NCBI GenBank assembly: GCA_945861935.1
Contig: CAMAVU010000013.1
Location: 1 to 33,522, forward strand
Direction of reading: 5' to 3'
Origin: Bifidobacterium breve
GTDB taxonomy: Bacteria > Actinomycetota > Thermoleophilia > Miltoncostaeales > Miltoncostaeaceae
DNA length: 33,522 bases
The notes beneath the pieces were generated by a model. The model was not told the origin of the DNA. It saw only the letters and a list, made by a program, of their open reading frames with translations, and made no database searches. The translations under genes and the position numbers were made by a program. Within the stretch, counting starts at the first letter, position 1. Every line of letters starts with the position of its first letter. This document shows, one piece after another, positions 7,453 through 14,966 of this stretch.

Positions 7453-8319
7453 CTAGTCGTCGAGCGGGCTGGCGCCCTCGAGCCGCGCCTTGACGCCGGC
7501 CTCGAGGGCATTGGCGCGCCATAGGGCCAGGGCCTCGGGAGAGGCCTGACCGACATGGGCACCGGCGGGCGGGCCATGGTGCCAGCCGATTGCGTGCAGA
7601 AGCGCCAGACGGCGCTCATCGTCGAGGCCGACCGCCTTCGCGGCCTCATCCACCATCTGCTGACCGATGATGAGGTGCCCGAGCATCTTCCCCTCCTCGG
7701 TCTGCTCCACGGTGGCGGACCGCACCTCCCAGGTGCGCGCATGGCCGATGTCGTGCAGCAGGGCCGCGGTGACAAGCAGGTCGGAGTCGAGCCGCGGGTG
7801 CCAGGTGCAGAGCGACTGGCAGAGCATCGCAACGCCCACCGTGTGCTCCACCAGCCCGCCGAGGTAGGCGTGGTGGCCCGAACGGGTGCATGGCACCGTG
7901 CGCCAGGCCTCCGCGAGCACCTCGTCGCCCGTCATCCGGTCGAGCAGGGCGCGCAGCCCGGGCTCGTGCACCTCGTCGGCCAGACCGAGCACGAATCCCC
8001 ACATGTCATCGGGGTCGCGGTGGCTCCGCGGCAGCAGGTCCACCTCGGCATCAGCGGCCTCGGCCGGGCGCAGGGATCGCACGCGAAGCACGATCCGGCC
8101 GCCACGGTCGGTCACCTCGCCGGTGACGCGTACGCGGTCGCCCTCCTCGAACTGCCCGCCGAACCAGTCAGCCTCATCGAAGATGACGGCTGGGATGGTG
8201 CCGGTGGCATCGCCGAGGGTGAGGGCGAGATACGGCGATCCCTTGCGCGACATCCGGCGCTCCTTGCGCCGGACGGCGAAGACCCCCTCCACCGGACGGC
8301 CTGGCTCAAGGGTGGTCAC
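7453..8319 (-). CDS. OB-fold/HD-domain 3'-5' exoribonuclease, YhaM-like
   Basis: The 288-residue protein has an N-terminal OB-fold (about 10-90, SPYLALTLGDATGTIPAVIFDE) and a C-terminal HD hydrolase domain with the metal-binding HH and LLHDIGH motifs. This order is that of YhaM/CBF1, which degrades RNA and single-stranded DNA from the 3' end. The frame is open to a GTG at 8328, but GTG 8319 is preferred. A TAGGGT hexamer lies exactly seven bases before it, matching the leaderless pattern of the window, while GTG 8328 has no usable Shine-Dalgarno. The gene follows the helicase-nuclease gene in the same direction with an 11-base gap, so it may also be read from that transcript. It converges with the PstS-like gene. 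Confidence 0.85.
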   Translation of the reverse strand: MTTLEPGRPVEGVFAVRRKERRMSRKGSPYLALTLGDATGTIPAVIFDEADWFGGQFEEGDRVRVTGEVTDRGGRIVLRVRSLRPAEAADAEVDLLPRSHRDPDDMWGFVLGLADEVHEPGLRALLDRMTGDEVLAEAWRTVPCTRSGHHAYLGGLVEHTVGVAMLCQSLCTWHPRLDSDLLVTAALLHDIGHARTWEVRSATVEQTEEGKMLGHLIIGQQMVDEAAKAVGLDDERRLALLHAIGWHHGPPAGAHVGQASPEALALWRANALEAGVKARLEGASPLDD

Positions 8320-8326
8320 GGGCGCC

Positions 8327-8332
8327 ACCCTA
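8327..8332 (-). promoter_or_regulatory. -10 element (TAGGGT) embedded in the helicase stop codon
   Basis: On the minus strand TAGGGT ends seven bases before GTG 8319. Its first three bases are the TAG stop of the upstream helicase gene. Confidence 0.45.
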
Positions 8333-11296
8333 ACGGTCCTGCGCGGGGCACATCATGTTGAAGTCGCACGTGCGGCAGGCCCAGCCCGGCCGGGGCTCGA
8401 ACTCGCCCTCCGAGATCGCGTCGGCCACCTCGCGTACCACCTGCATGGCCTCGGCACGCTCCCGGCCGTCCGGGTGGACGCTTCGCATCTCGCCGTCGAG
8501 GACGTACTCCAGCACCGCTCCCCGGGGCTCGATGCCCCACGCATCGCGGGCGGCCTCGATGTACGTGATCAGCACGAGGCGTCCCGACTCGCTTTCGCGG
8601 AACGGGGCCCTGCCGCTCTTGTAGTCCACGAGTTGATGCCCGCCCTGCGGGTGGGAGTCGATGCGATCGATGCGGCCGTTGACCACATGCGGTCCCACCT
8701 TCAGCCTGAAGCCCCGCTCCACGCCCACCGGGCGCACGCCGGACTTCCCCACCCGGTCGAGGTACACCGGGATGTGCTGGCGCACGCGGTCCATGGCCTG
8801 CTGGCCCACGGCCGTACCGGCAGCGCCGCGCCGGGCCATCTCCGCAGCAAAGCGGGCGATCACACGGTCGGCACCGCCCACGGGGACGCCGTCCCGGAAG
8901 TGCGCCTCGAGGGCCGCATGAATGGACGTGCCGATGGCACGGTTGGGGTCCCAGCGCGGGGGCACCCGATCCACGGACGCGAAGCGGTAGGCCAGCGGGC
9001 AGGCCATGTAGCGGGCGATGTCGGTGGGGCTGAGTTCGAGGCCGGGACGGGCGGGGCGCGGCGGGCTGGGTGGTGGCTCCCCGGCGACCGACCCCGCCAG
9101 CACGTCCGCCCGCGCCGCCACCAGGGCCCGGGTGGCATCAGCGGCGTGCTCCACAAGCGCCAGTGCCTGATCGTCGCCAGTGGCCCCGGCCTCGGCGGCG
9201 CGGGCCACGGCCTCCTCCAGCCGGGCGCGCGCCGCGGCCACCGCGGCGAGCACGGCGCGGTCGGGCGCCGCACCCACCTCGGTACAGGGCGGGTCGCCCA
9301 GAGCGGCACGGGCCTCCTCGGCGAACGCCGATGGCCTCTGCCCCACGCCGGAGTCGCTGGCCCGATAGGCACAGAGATACAGGTGACGGCGCGCGCGCGT
9401 CATCGCCACATAGAGGAGCCTCCGCTGCTCCGCCGCATGGGCGTCCTTCCCCCTGGGGAGGGCCTCGGGCAGCAGGGCGTCGGGGATGTCGGTGCGGCCG
9501 CGGTCGCGGCCCGGGACGTTGGCATGCACGAGCCCCAGCACGAACACGGCGTCGAACTCAAGCCCCTTGGACTGGTGAATGGTCATCACCTGCACGCCCA
9601 GGCGCTCGGGTGCCCCGCCGGTGGCCCGGAAGCCCACCCCGGCCAGCCCATCGAGGCGCTGCACCAGAGCCGGGGCGCCCATGCCCGGGTTCGCGATCAC
9701 GATCTCATGGGCGAGGCGCTCGAGCGAGGCGAGATCGGCGAGACGCGCAGCCCCCTCGGCGCCGCCCAGCGCGAGCGCACGCACGCGGATGCCCGTGCGG
9801 TCAAGCACCTCGCGCACCAGATCGAGGGGGGCAGCCAGGGCCGCCGTGCGCCCGAGGTCGTCCAGAAGGTCACGTGCTCCCGGGCCCTCCGCCAGATCGG
9901 CGAGGGGCCCCGTGATGTGGGTGCCCGAGGCGGCGGCATCGCTCACCACCTGCGCGGCGGGAGCCCACGGCAGCCCGAGCACCGGGTCTGCCGCCAATCG
10001 CAGGTGCGCAATCGGGTCACCGGGGTCGGTGACCGCGCGCATCCATGCCAGCGCAAGGCGCACCTCGCGACGGTCGAAGAGGTCTGTGCCGCCATGCACC
10101 TGATGCGGAATACCCGCCCGCTCCAACTCGGTCACGACCGACCGGCCTTCCGTGCGCACGGCCTTCATCAGCACGGCGATCTCCTCGTACGGCGTGCCTC
10201 CCCCGGCCAGCCGCAGGATCTCCTCGGCCACCGCACGGGCCTGCCCCCCGGGGTCGGGCGCCACCCAGAACGCCGGTGGGGGACCCACGGCGTCGGGAAG
10301 CGCCCTCAGTACCTTGGGTTCGCGGGCGATGATGGGCTCGACCACCGCGTGCGCGGCGTCGAGGATGCCCTGCGTGGAGCGATGGTTCGTCTCGAGCCGC
10401 ACCACGGGCGCGTCGGGGAACCGGATGCGGAAGTCGGCCATGTTCTTGGCCGATGCCCCCCGGAAGCGATAGATGCCCTGGTCGTCGTCGCCCACCACCA
10501 CCAGCGAGTCGGAGTGCTGGCTGATCAGATAGAGCAGTTCGGCCTGTGCGTGGTTGGTGTCCTGGAACTCGTCCACCAGCACGTGGCGGGCCGCCGAGCG
10601 CGCGATGTCGAGCAGGTCGGGGTGCGCGGCCAGGAGGTCGATGGCGCGGGTGATCTGGCGGCCGAAATCCTCCCGGCCCAGCGCGGACAGCCACTCGTCG
10701 TGCAGGCGGAACGCACGCGCGAACTCCACCTCGCGCCGGGCCTCCGCGGCGTCGCGGCCGCTGCGCGCTCCGTCGAGCGTCGCCTGGGCCCACGACCCGT
10801 ACCGCACGGGGTCCACCCGTTCGTCGCGGCAGCGGTCAATGCGCTCGGTGAACCCCCGGACCACCTGCACGGGATCGGTGCGCAGGTCGTTGGTGGGGTC
10901 CACGAGTGCAAGGTCGGCCAGCCGGTCGAGCAGCACGAGCAGCCGCTCCTCGGTGCCCACGGGCTGCAGCACCGGCGCCAGGCCGCGGTCGGTGCCGAGC
11001 GTCCTGACCAGGTCGAGCGCGTAGGAGTGGAAGGTCGTGACCCTGAGCGTCTCGTGGCTGCCGGGGATCATCGCCTCGGCACGCTCGCGCAACTCAGCCG
11101 CGGCCTTCGCCGAGAAGGTGAGCGCCAGGATGTCGCCCGGGTCGGCGCCGCCGTTGACCAACCACGCGAGGCGGTTGCACAGCACTCTGGTCTTGCCCGC
11201 CCCCGCACCCGCCAGAACGAGCAGCGGCCCGCCCCCGTGGGTGACGGCCTCGCCCTGCGCGTCCGTGAGCGTCTCGGTCTCCAACGGACGCCCCAT
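8330..11296 (-). CDS. UvrD-family helicase fused to an Fe-S RecB-like nuclease
   Basis: This protein of about 988 residues should unwind DNA ends and cut them in recombination repair. The N-terminal superfamily 1A helicase has Walker A GAGAGKT (about 30-36), Walker B DEFQDT (about 242-247), GDDDQGIYRFRGA (about 269-281) and a QSKGLEFD motif. The last 230 residues form a PD-(D/E)XK nuclease with GRIDRID and VDYKSG. They also carry the four-cysteine Fe-S pattern of AddB: one Cys in MACPLAYRF, then CRTC...C near Cys974, Cys977 and Cys983. This makes it close to the Adn/Add-type subunits rather than plain PcrA. No partner subunit is in the window. ATG 11296 or GTG 11317 could be the start; neither has a clear Shine-Dalgarno. 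It is divergent from the DUF1015 gene. Confidence 0.88.
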   Translation of the reverse strand: MGRPLETETLTDAQGEAVTHGGGPLLVLAGAGAGKTRVLCNRLAWLVNGGADPGDILALTFSAKAAAELRERAEAMIPGSHETLRVTTFHSYALDLVRTLGTDRGLAPVLQPVGTEERLLVLLDRLADLALVDPTNDLRTDPVQVVRGFTERIDRCRDERVDPVRYGSWAQATLDGARSGRDAAEARREVEFARAFRLHDEWLSALGREDFGRQITRAIDLLAAHPDLLDIARSAARHVLVDEFQDTNHAQAELLYLISQHSDSLVVVGDDDQGIYRFRGASAKNMADFRIRFPDAPVVRLETNHRSTQGILDAAHAVVEPIIAREPKVLRALPDAVGPPPAFWVAPDPGGQARAVAEEILRLAGGGTPYEEIAVLMKAVRTEGRSVVTELERAGIPHQVHGGTDLFDRREVRLALAWMRAVTDPGDPIAHLRLAADPVLGLPWAPAAQVVSDAAASGTHITGPLADLAEGPGARDLLDDLGRTAALAAPLDLVREVLDRTGIRVRALALGGAEGAARLADLASLERLAHEIVIANPGMGAPALVQRLDGLAGVGFRATGGAPERLGVQVMTIHQSKGLEFDAVFVLGLVHANVPGRDRGRTDIPDALLPEALPRGKDAHAAEQRRLLYVAMTRARRHLYLCAYRASDSGVGQRPSAFAEEARAALGDPPCTEVGAAPDRAVLAAVAAARARLEEAVARAAEAGATGDDQALALVEHAADATRALVAARADVLAGSVAGEPPPSPPRPARPGLELSPTDIARYMACPLAYRFASVDRVPPRWDPNRAIGTSIHAALEAHFRDGVPVGGADRVIARFAAEMARRGAAGTAVGQQAMDRVRQHIPVYLDRVGKSGVRPVGVERGFRLKVGPHVVNGRIDRIDSHPQGGHQLVDYKSGRAPFRESESGRLVLITYIEAARDAWGIEPRGAVLEYVLDGEMRSVHPDGRERAEAMQVVREVADAISEGEFEPRPGWACRTCDFNMMCPAQDR

Positions 11297-11369
11297 GGTA
11301 CGCCCGCGCCCGGACACCGCATCGGGGGGGCAGGCGCCGAGGGGGACACCCGTGCGGACAGGTCGGCTG

Positions 11370-11375
11370 TAGGCT
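11370..11375 (+). promoter_or_regulatory. -10 element (TAGGCT) for a leaderless DUF1015-gene transcript
   Basis: TAGGCT ends eight bases before GTG 11384, with no Shine-Dalgarno between. Confidence 0.5.
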
Positions 11376-11383
11376 GCGGCCTC

Positions 11384-12628
11384 GTGACCGACGACTCATT
11401 CCAGGGCGCGCGCGTCCGTCCTTTCCGCGCCCTCACGTACGACCAGACCGTCGCGGGCCCTCTGCAGGATCTGGTGGCCCCGCCCTACGACGTGATCGGA
11501 CCGGGGTACCGGGATGAACTCGGCGGGCGCAGCGAGTGGAACGTCGTCGGCATTGACCTTCCCAGCATCCCGTACGACACCGTGGCGGAGACGATCGCCG
11601 ACTGGACCGCGCGGGGCGTGCTGCACCGGCACGACGAGCCCGTGATGATCGCGTGGACGCAGGAGTTCGACCTGCCCGACGGCAGTCACCGCACCCGCAG
11701 GACCATCATGGCGGTGGTGGGGGCGGAGCCGTACGAGACGCGCGTGGTGCGGCCACACGAGCGCACGCACGCCGGCCCCAGGGAAGAGCGGCTGCGGCTG
11801 ATGAACGCCACGAAGGTGCAACTGTCGCCCGTGTTCGGCCTGTACCCCGACGCGGCCGGGGAGGCATGGGCGGCGGCGGCCGTCAGCGGTGAGCCCGGGG
11901 CGACCATCACCGATGACGAGGGCACCGTTCACCGCCTCTGGACCATCACCGACCCCGCCCGCCTGGCCGCCATCGAACACGCCCTGGCGGGGCGCTGGAT
12001 CCTCATCGCCGACGGCCACCACCGATACGAGACCGCTCTGGCCTACCGCGACCAGCGCCGGGCCGAGGAGGGTGACGGCGACGGCGAGCGCGCCTACGAC
12101 AGCGTGCTCATGGGCCTCACCTCCCTGAACGACGAGGGACTGGTGGTGCTGCCCACCCACCGGGTGCTGAGGGAGTGGCCCGAGGGCGCCGGGGATCTCC
12201 TCACGGTGACGCCCGTGGAGAACTCGCTCGAGGCTCTGGAGGCCGCACTGGCCGCGGCGCCCCCCTCCCGGGTGGCCGCCGGGCTGGTGCTGCCCGACCG
12301 CGCGGCGCTGCTCACCGCACCGCGGGAGGGGGCGTCGGCGGCCGACCGGCTCGACCTCGCCGTGCTGGAGCGCGATCTGCTCGTGCCGGCCCTCGGCGGT
12401 GACCAAGCGCATCTGGCCCACGAGGGGCTGCTCACCTACACCAAGGACTCCCGTGATGCGTGGGACACGGTGCGCTCGGGCGCCGCTCAGGCCGCGCTGA
12501 TCGTCCGGCACATCCCCACCGAGCAGGTGGCGGCCGTGGCCGAGGAGGGCGGCATCATGCCCCAGAAGTCCACCTATTTCTTCCCCAAGTTACTTACCGG
12601 CGTTGCCTTCCAGCCACTGGCCGACTGA
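11384..12628 (+). CDS. DUF1015 family protein
   Basis: This 414-residue cytosolic protein carries the DUF1015 landmarks. These are the N-terminal RVRPFRALTYD and APPYDVIG, a central RPHERTHAGPREERLRLM segment, the ADGHHRYETAL motif and the near-invariant ending PQKSTYFFPKLLTG. The family is widespread in actinobacteria and Firmicutes, and its biochemical role is not established to my knowledge. The conserved His-rich DGHHR motif suggests a hydrolase or metal-dependent enzyme (inference). GTG 11384 is the start because it precedes the conserved RPF segment and sits eight bases after a -10 hexamer. Its 3' end overlaps the following phosphatase gene by 26 bases. Confidence 0.88.
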   Translation: MTDDSFQGARVRPFRALTYDQTVAGPLQDLVAPPYDVIGPGYRDELGGRSEWNVVGIDLPSIPYDTVAETIADWTARGVLHRHDEPVMIAWTQEFDLPDGSHRTRRTIMAVVGAEPYETRVVRPHERTHAGPREERLRLMNATKVQLSPVFGLYPDAAGEAWAAAAVSGEPGATITDDEGTVHRLWTITDPARLAAIEHALAGRWILIADGHHRYETALAYRDQRRAEEGDGDGERAYDSVLMGLTSLNDEGLVVLPTHRVLREWPEGAGDLLTVTPVENSLEALEAALAAAPPSRVAAGLVLPDRAALLTAPREGASAADRLDLAVLERDLLVPALGGDQAHLAHEGLLTYTKDSRDAWDTVRSGAAQAALIVRHIPTEQVAAVAEEGGIMPQKSTYFFPKLLTGVAFQPLAD

Positions 12629-13472
12629 CCCGGCGGACGCCGCCTGGGTGGACGTGCTCACCCGGGCCGCGGGTCGTGCTGCCGACGCCGTCGCGGCCAT
12701 TCCCCCGCAGGATCGCGGCACCGAGGTGGGACGTGGCGAGGGCGGCGACACCACGCTGGTCATCGACCGCGACTCCGAGGCCGCGATCATCCGTGTGCTG
12801 GAGGAGGCGCACACCCAGGGGTTGCGGTTCGACCTGATCTCCGAGGAGATCGGGTATCGGTCATTCGGCGGAGGCGGCGCGGTCGTCATCGTGGACCCGA
12901 TCGACGGAAGCCGCAACGCGCGCCGGGGCCTCCCCGAGTTCGCGGTGTCGCTGGCCGTGACCGACGGGCCGCGCCTGTCGGATACCCGTGTGGGCGTGCT
13001 GCGGCATCTGGGAACCGGCGAGACCGTGGTGGCCGTACGGGGCGAGGGTGTGCGGGTGGACGGCGCGCCCATCCACCGGCGTGACTACCGCGGCCTGTGG
13101 CTTGCGGTGGTCGAGGGGGCATCACCGCGCAGGCTGGAGGCGGCCATGGAGCACCTCGGGCACACCAGCCGCGTCCGCAGTCTCGGGTCGCTGGCGCTCT
13201 CGATCGAATACGTGGCCCTGGGCCGGCTGGACGGCCTCGCGGTCCTGCGCCCGGGGCGCGTGGTGGACATCGCGGCTGCCCTGCTGATCGCGCACGAAGC
13301 CGGCGTCATCGTCACCGATGAGCACGGCATGCCGCTGGATGCCACGGCCGACATGGAGTGGCGCGGCGCGATGGCGGTCGCCCGGGTCCAGGGGGATGTC
13401 CCCGCCCTCACGGCTGCGGTTCGCGCGGCGCTGGAGGCCGGCGCACGCCTGCCGCCTGCCGCCGCCCCGTGA
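12603..13472 (+). CDS. inositol monophosphatase superfamily protein, divergent
   Basis: The 289-residue protein has the metal-dependent phosphatase signatures of the IMPase/FBPase superfamily. Acidic ligands are in SEEIG and in VDPIDGSRN (usually DPLDGTTN), and there is a C-terminal VVDIAAALLIAHEAG helix with the third-site Asp. The substrate could be an inositol or sugar phosphate, fructose bisphosphate or PAP; the motif change from GTTN to GSRN prevents a firm choice. TTG 12603 is the longest start and lies inside the DUF1015 gene, giving a 26-base overlap. GTG 12648 is a shorter alternative just before the first helix. A second, more canonical IMPase is encoded at 31671-32480. Confidence 0.8.
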   Translation: MPSSHWPTDPADAAWVDVLTRAAGRAADAVAAIPPQDRGTEVGRGEGGDTTLVIDRDSEAAIIRVLEEAHTQGLRFDLISEEIGYRSFGGGGAVVIVDPIDGSRNARRGLPEFAVSLAVTDGPRLSDTRVGVLRHLGTGETVVAVRGEGVRVDGAPIHRRDYRGLWLAVVEGASPRRLEAAMEHLGHTSRVRSLGSLALSIEYVALGRLDGLAVLRPGRVVDIAAALLIAHEAGVIVTDEHGMPLDATADMEWRGAMAVARVQGDVPALTAAVRAALEAGARLPPAAAP

Positions 13473-13487
13473 GCGCCCCATCTGGCA

Positions 13488-13493
13488 TACGCT
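13488..13493 (+). promoter_or_regulatory. -10 element (TACGCT) for the small membrane protein gene
   Basis: TACGCT ends seven bases before GTG 13501, consistent with a leaderless transcript. Confidence 0.5.
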
Positions 13494-13500
13494 GACGCCC

Positions 13501-13848
13501 GTGGCCGATCGCGAGCACCACGAGCCGGCAACCGAGGCAGACATCGCCGAGGCCTACGCCCGTCAGGCGCGCCTCACACGCACGGTCGGGCGCGGCCTCC
13601 TCATGTTCGGGGTGGTGTGGGTGCCGGCCCTCCTCATCGTGCCCGCCGTGTTCAAAACGGGTGCGATCCTGTCCCTGGCGCTTGCCACCATCGCGGCCGT
13701 GTCGGTGATGATCGTCATCGAGCACTCCTGGATGAAGCCGCGTGCAGCCGCGAGGGAGCGCGATGGCCACCGCCCGCCGCCGCCGCGTGGATACGAGTCC
13801 GCCGTCAGGAGGCTGCTGAGGGACGCCCGCGACCGGGTGCAGAGGTAG
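13501..13848 (+). CDS. 115-residue membrane protein with two predicted helices
   Basis: I do not recognise a family. The N-terminal 30 residues are charged (EHHEPATEADIAEAYARQARL). Two hydrophobic helices follow at about 37-55 (GLLMFGVVWVPALLIVPAV) and 60-78 (ILSLALATIAAVSVMIVI), separated by a short FKTGA turn. A basic, proline-rich cytoplasmic tail of about 35 residues ends the protein (PPPPRGYESAVRRLLRDARD). GTG 13501 is chosen because a TACGCT -10 lies seven bases upstream and the phosphatase gene stops 29 bases before. It lies between the phosphatase and the ClgR-like gene with its own promoter. The role is unknown. Confidence 0.7.
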   Translation: MADREHHEPATEADIAEAYARQARLTRTVGRGLLMFGVVWVPALLIVPAVFKTGAILSLALATIAAVSVMIVIEHSWMKPRAAARERDGHRPPPPRGYESAVRRLLRDARDRVQR

Positions 13849-13911
13849 GGACGGGGCCACGCGATCGGTGAGGAGCCGACCGGACCCCGGGGCACCGGGG
13901 GGCGCGCGCGA

Positions 13912-13917
13912 TACGCT
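13912..13917 (+). promoter_or_regulatory. -10 element (TACGCT) of the clgR-clpP operon
   Basis: TACGCT ends six bases before GTG 13924, so the mRNA is probably leaderless. It overlaps the first ClgR-type operator. Confidence 0.55.
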
Positions 13918-13924
13918 CTCAGCG
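13914..13924 (+). promoter_or_regulatory. candidate ClgR operator 1 (CGC-N5-GCG)
   Basis: CGCTCTCAGCG matches the known ClgR core CGCYNANRGCG except for T at the central A. It overlaps the -10 hexamer and the GTG start. Confidence 0.5.
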
Positions 13925-14343
13925 TGCAGATGTCCGCTGAGAGCGAACAGTCCATCGGAGCGGTGCTCGGAAAGGCGCTTCGCGCCCACCGGGCGGACGC
14001 CCGACTGTCGCTGCGCGCGACCGCCGAGCGCGCGGGGATGAGCCCGGCGCACCTTTCGGAGGTCGAGCGTGGGCTGAAGGAACCGTCCTTCGGGGCACTC
14101 GCACGCATCGCCGACGCCATCGGCGTGGGGCCCGGCGAGTTGTTCCTTGACCTCGCCATCGCCCTCGGTACTGCCCCACCCCGGCCCAGCCGGCGACCGC
14201 TGGGCTTCGCGCCCGACCCGCACGACGAGATCGAGTGGGCGGCCGGACGGCTGCACCGCGAGGACCTGCGGGCATTCGCTGCCTTCGGGGCCTTCCTCGC
14301 GACACATCACCCGACACCCGACCAAGGAGCCACCACCGCATGA
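13924..14343 (+). CDS. clgR: XRE-family regulator, ClgR-like
   Basis: The 139-residue protein has an N-terminal helix-turn-helix (about 10-72: [13 protein letters not shown], then [23 protein letters not shown], then [17 protein letters not shown]). The recognition segment [12 protein letters not shown] is almost the ClgR signature LSEVERGxKEAS. ClgR activates clp protease and related genes in Streptomyces, Corynebacterium and Mycobacterium. Here the gene overlaps clpP by ATGA, and two ClgR-type operators lie at its own promoter, so autoregulation and co-control of clpP are likely. The C-terminal half (about 73-139) is Pro/Ala-rich with a predicted helix. It ends in ATTA rather than the AA degron described for Streptomyces ClgR, so proteolytic feedback is uncertain. 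GTG 13924 or ATG 13930 could start; the first fits the leaderless promoter. Confidence 0.83.
   Translation: MQMSAESEQSIGAVLGKALRAHRADARLSLRATAERAGMSPAHLSEVERGLKEPSFGALARIADAIGVGPGELFLDLAIALGTAPPRPSRRPLGFAPDPHDEIEWAAGRLHREDLRAFAAFGAFLATHHPTPDQGATTA
13935..13945 (+). promoter_or_regulatory. candidate ClgR operator 2 (CGC-N5-GCG)
   Basis: CGCTGAGAGCG matches the ClgR core CGCYNANRGCG at every specified base and is followed by AAC, also in the consensus. It lies within the first codons of the regulator gene, 21 bp centre to centre from operator 1. Confidence 0.6.
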
Positions 14344-14924
14344 GCCCACTCATCCCGATGGTCATCGAGCAGACCGCCCGCGGCGAGCGCTCGTTCGACA
14401 TCTACTCGCGCCTGCTCAACGAGCGCATCATCTTCCTGGGCACCCCGGTGGATGACCAGATCGCCAACCTGATCGTTGCGCAGTTGCTGCATCTCGAGAG
14501 CGAGGACCCCGACAAGGACATCTCGCTCTACATCAACTCGCCGGGTGGCTCGGTGTACGCGGGACTGGCCATCTACGACACCATGAACTTCATCAAGCCC
14601 GATGTGCAGACCATCTGCTGCGGCATCGGCATGAGCATGGGCGCACTGCTGCTGGCAGGCGGCGCGCACGGGAAGCGCATGGCCCTGCCGAACAGCCGCA
14701 TCCTCATCCATCAGGTGCTCTCGGGCTTCCATGGCCAGGCCACGGACATCGAGATCCACGCCCGCGAGACCCTCAATCTGCGCGCCCAACTCGACAAGAT
14801 CCTCGCGAAGCACACGGGCAAGACCGAGGAGCAGATCCACGCCGACTCCGAGCGTGACCGCTTCTTCACCGCCGCCGAGGCCGCCGAGTACGGACTGGTG
14901 GACCGGGTGATCGAAAGCCACTAG
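14340..14924 (+). CDS. clpP: ATP-dependent Clp protease proteolytic subunit
   Basis: This 194-residue serine protease should form the tetradecameric barrel that degrades unfolded or tagged proteins delivered by ClpX or ClpC. The catalytic triad is Ser99 ([12 protein letters not shown]), His124 (RILIHQ) and Asp173 (ERDRFF), close to the canonical 97/122/171. The conserved [18 protein letters not shown] segment is intact. The residues before the active Ser are CGIGMSMG instead of the common GQAASMG, a mild variation near the S1 pocket and oxyanion hole. ATG 14340 overlaps the stop of the ClgR-like gene. No second clpP and no clpX follow; a strong hairpin comes directly after. Confidence 0.96.
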   Translation: MSPLIPMVIEQTARGERSFDIYSRLLNERIIFLGTPVDDQIANLIVAQLLHLESEDPDKDISLYINSPGGSVYAGLAIYDTMNFIKPDVQTICCGIGMSMGALLLAGGAHGKRMALPNSRILIHQVLSGFHGQATDIEIHARETLNLRAQLDKILAKHTGKTEEQIHADSERDRFFTAAEAAEYGLVDRVIESH

Positions 14925-14930
14925 GGCTCA

Positions 14931-14961
14931 GGCCACCCCGGGGACAGTCCCCGGGGTGGCC
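14931..14961. terminator. strong bidirectional hairpin after clpP
   Basis: A perfect 14-bp stem (GGCCACCCCGGGGA and its complement) with a three-base CAG loop lies between the convergent clpP and glycoside hydrolase genes. No T-tract follows, as is common in high-GC actinobacteria. Confidence 0.75.
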
Positions 14962-14966
14962 GCCCG

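Noticed and set aside
8320-8328. GTG 8328 as start of the YhaM-like gene
   Set aside because: It has no Shine-Dalgarno and overlaps the proposed -10; GTG 8319 has correct leaderless spacing.
7886-12628. A 1580-codon open frame on the + strand
   Set aside because: Most of it is the antisense shadow of the helicase-nuclease gene in high-GC DNA. Only the last 414 codons, from GTG 11384, are a real gene (DUF1015).
12603-13472. A 3'(2'),5'-bisphosphate nucleotidase (CysQ) assignment
   Set aside because: The DPIDGSRN motif and length do not separate CysQ from other IMPase members, so the call was kept at superfamily level.
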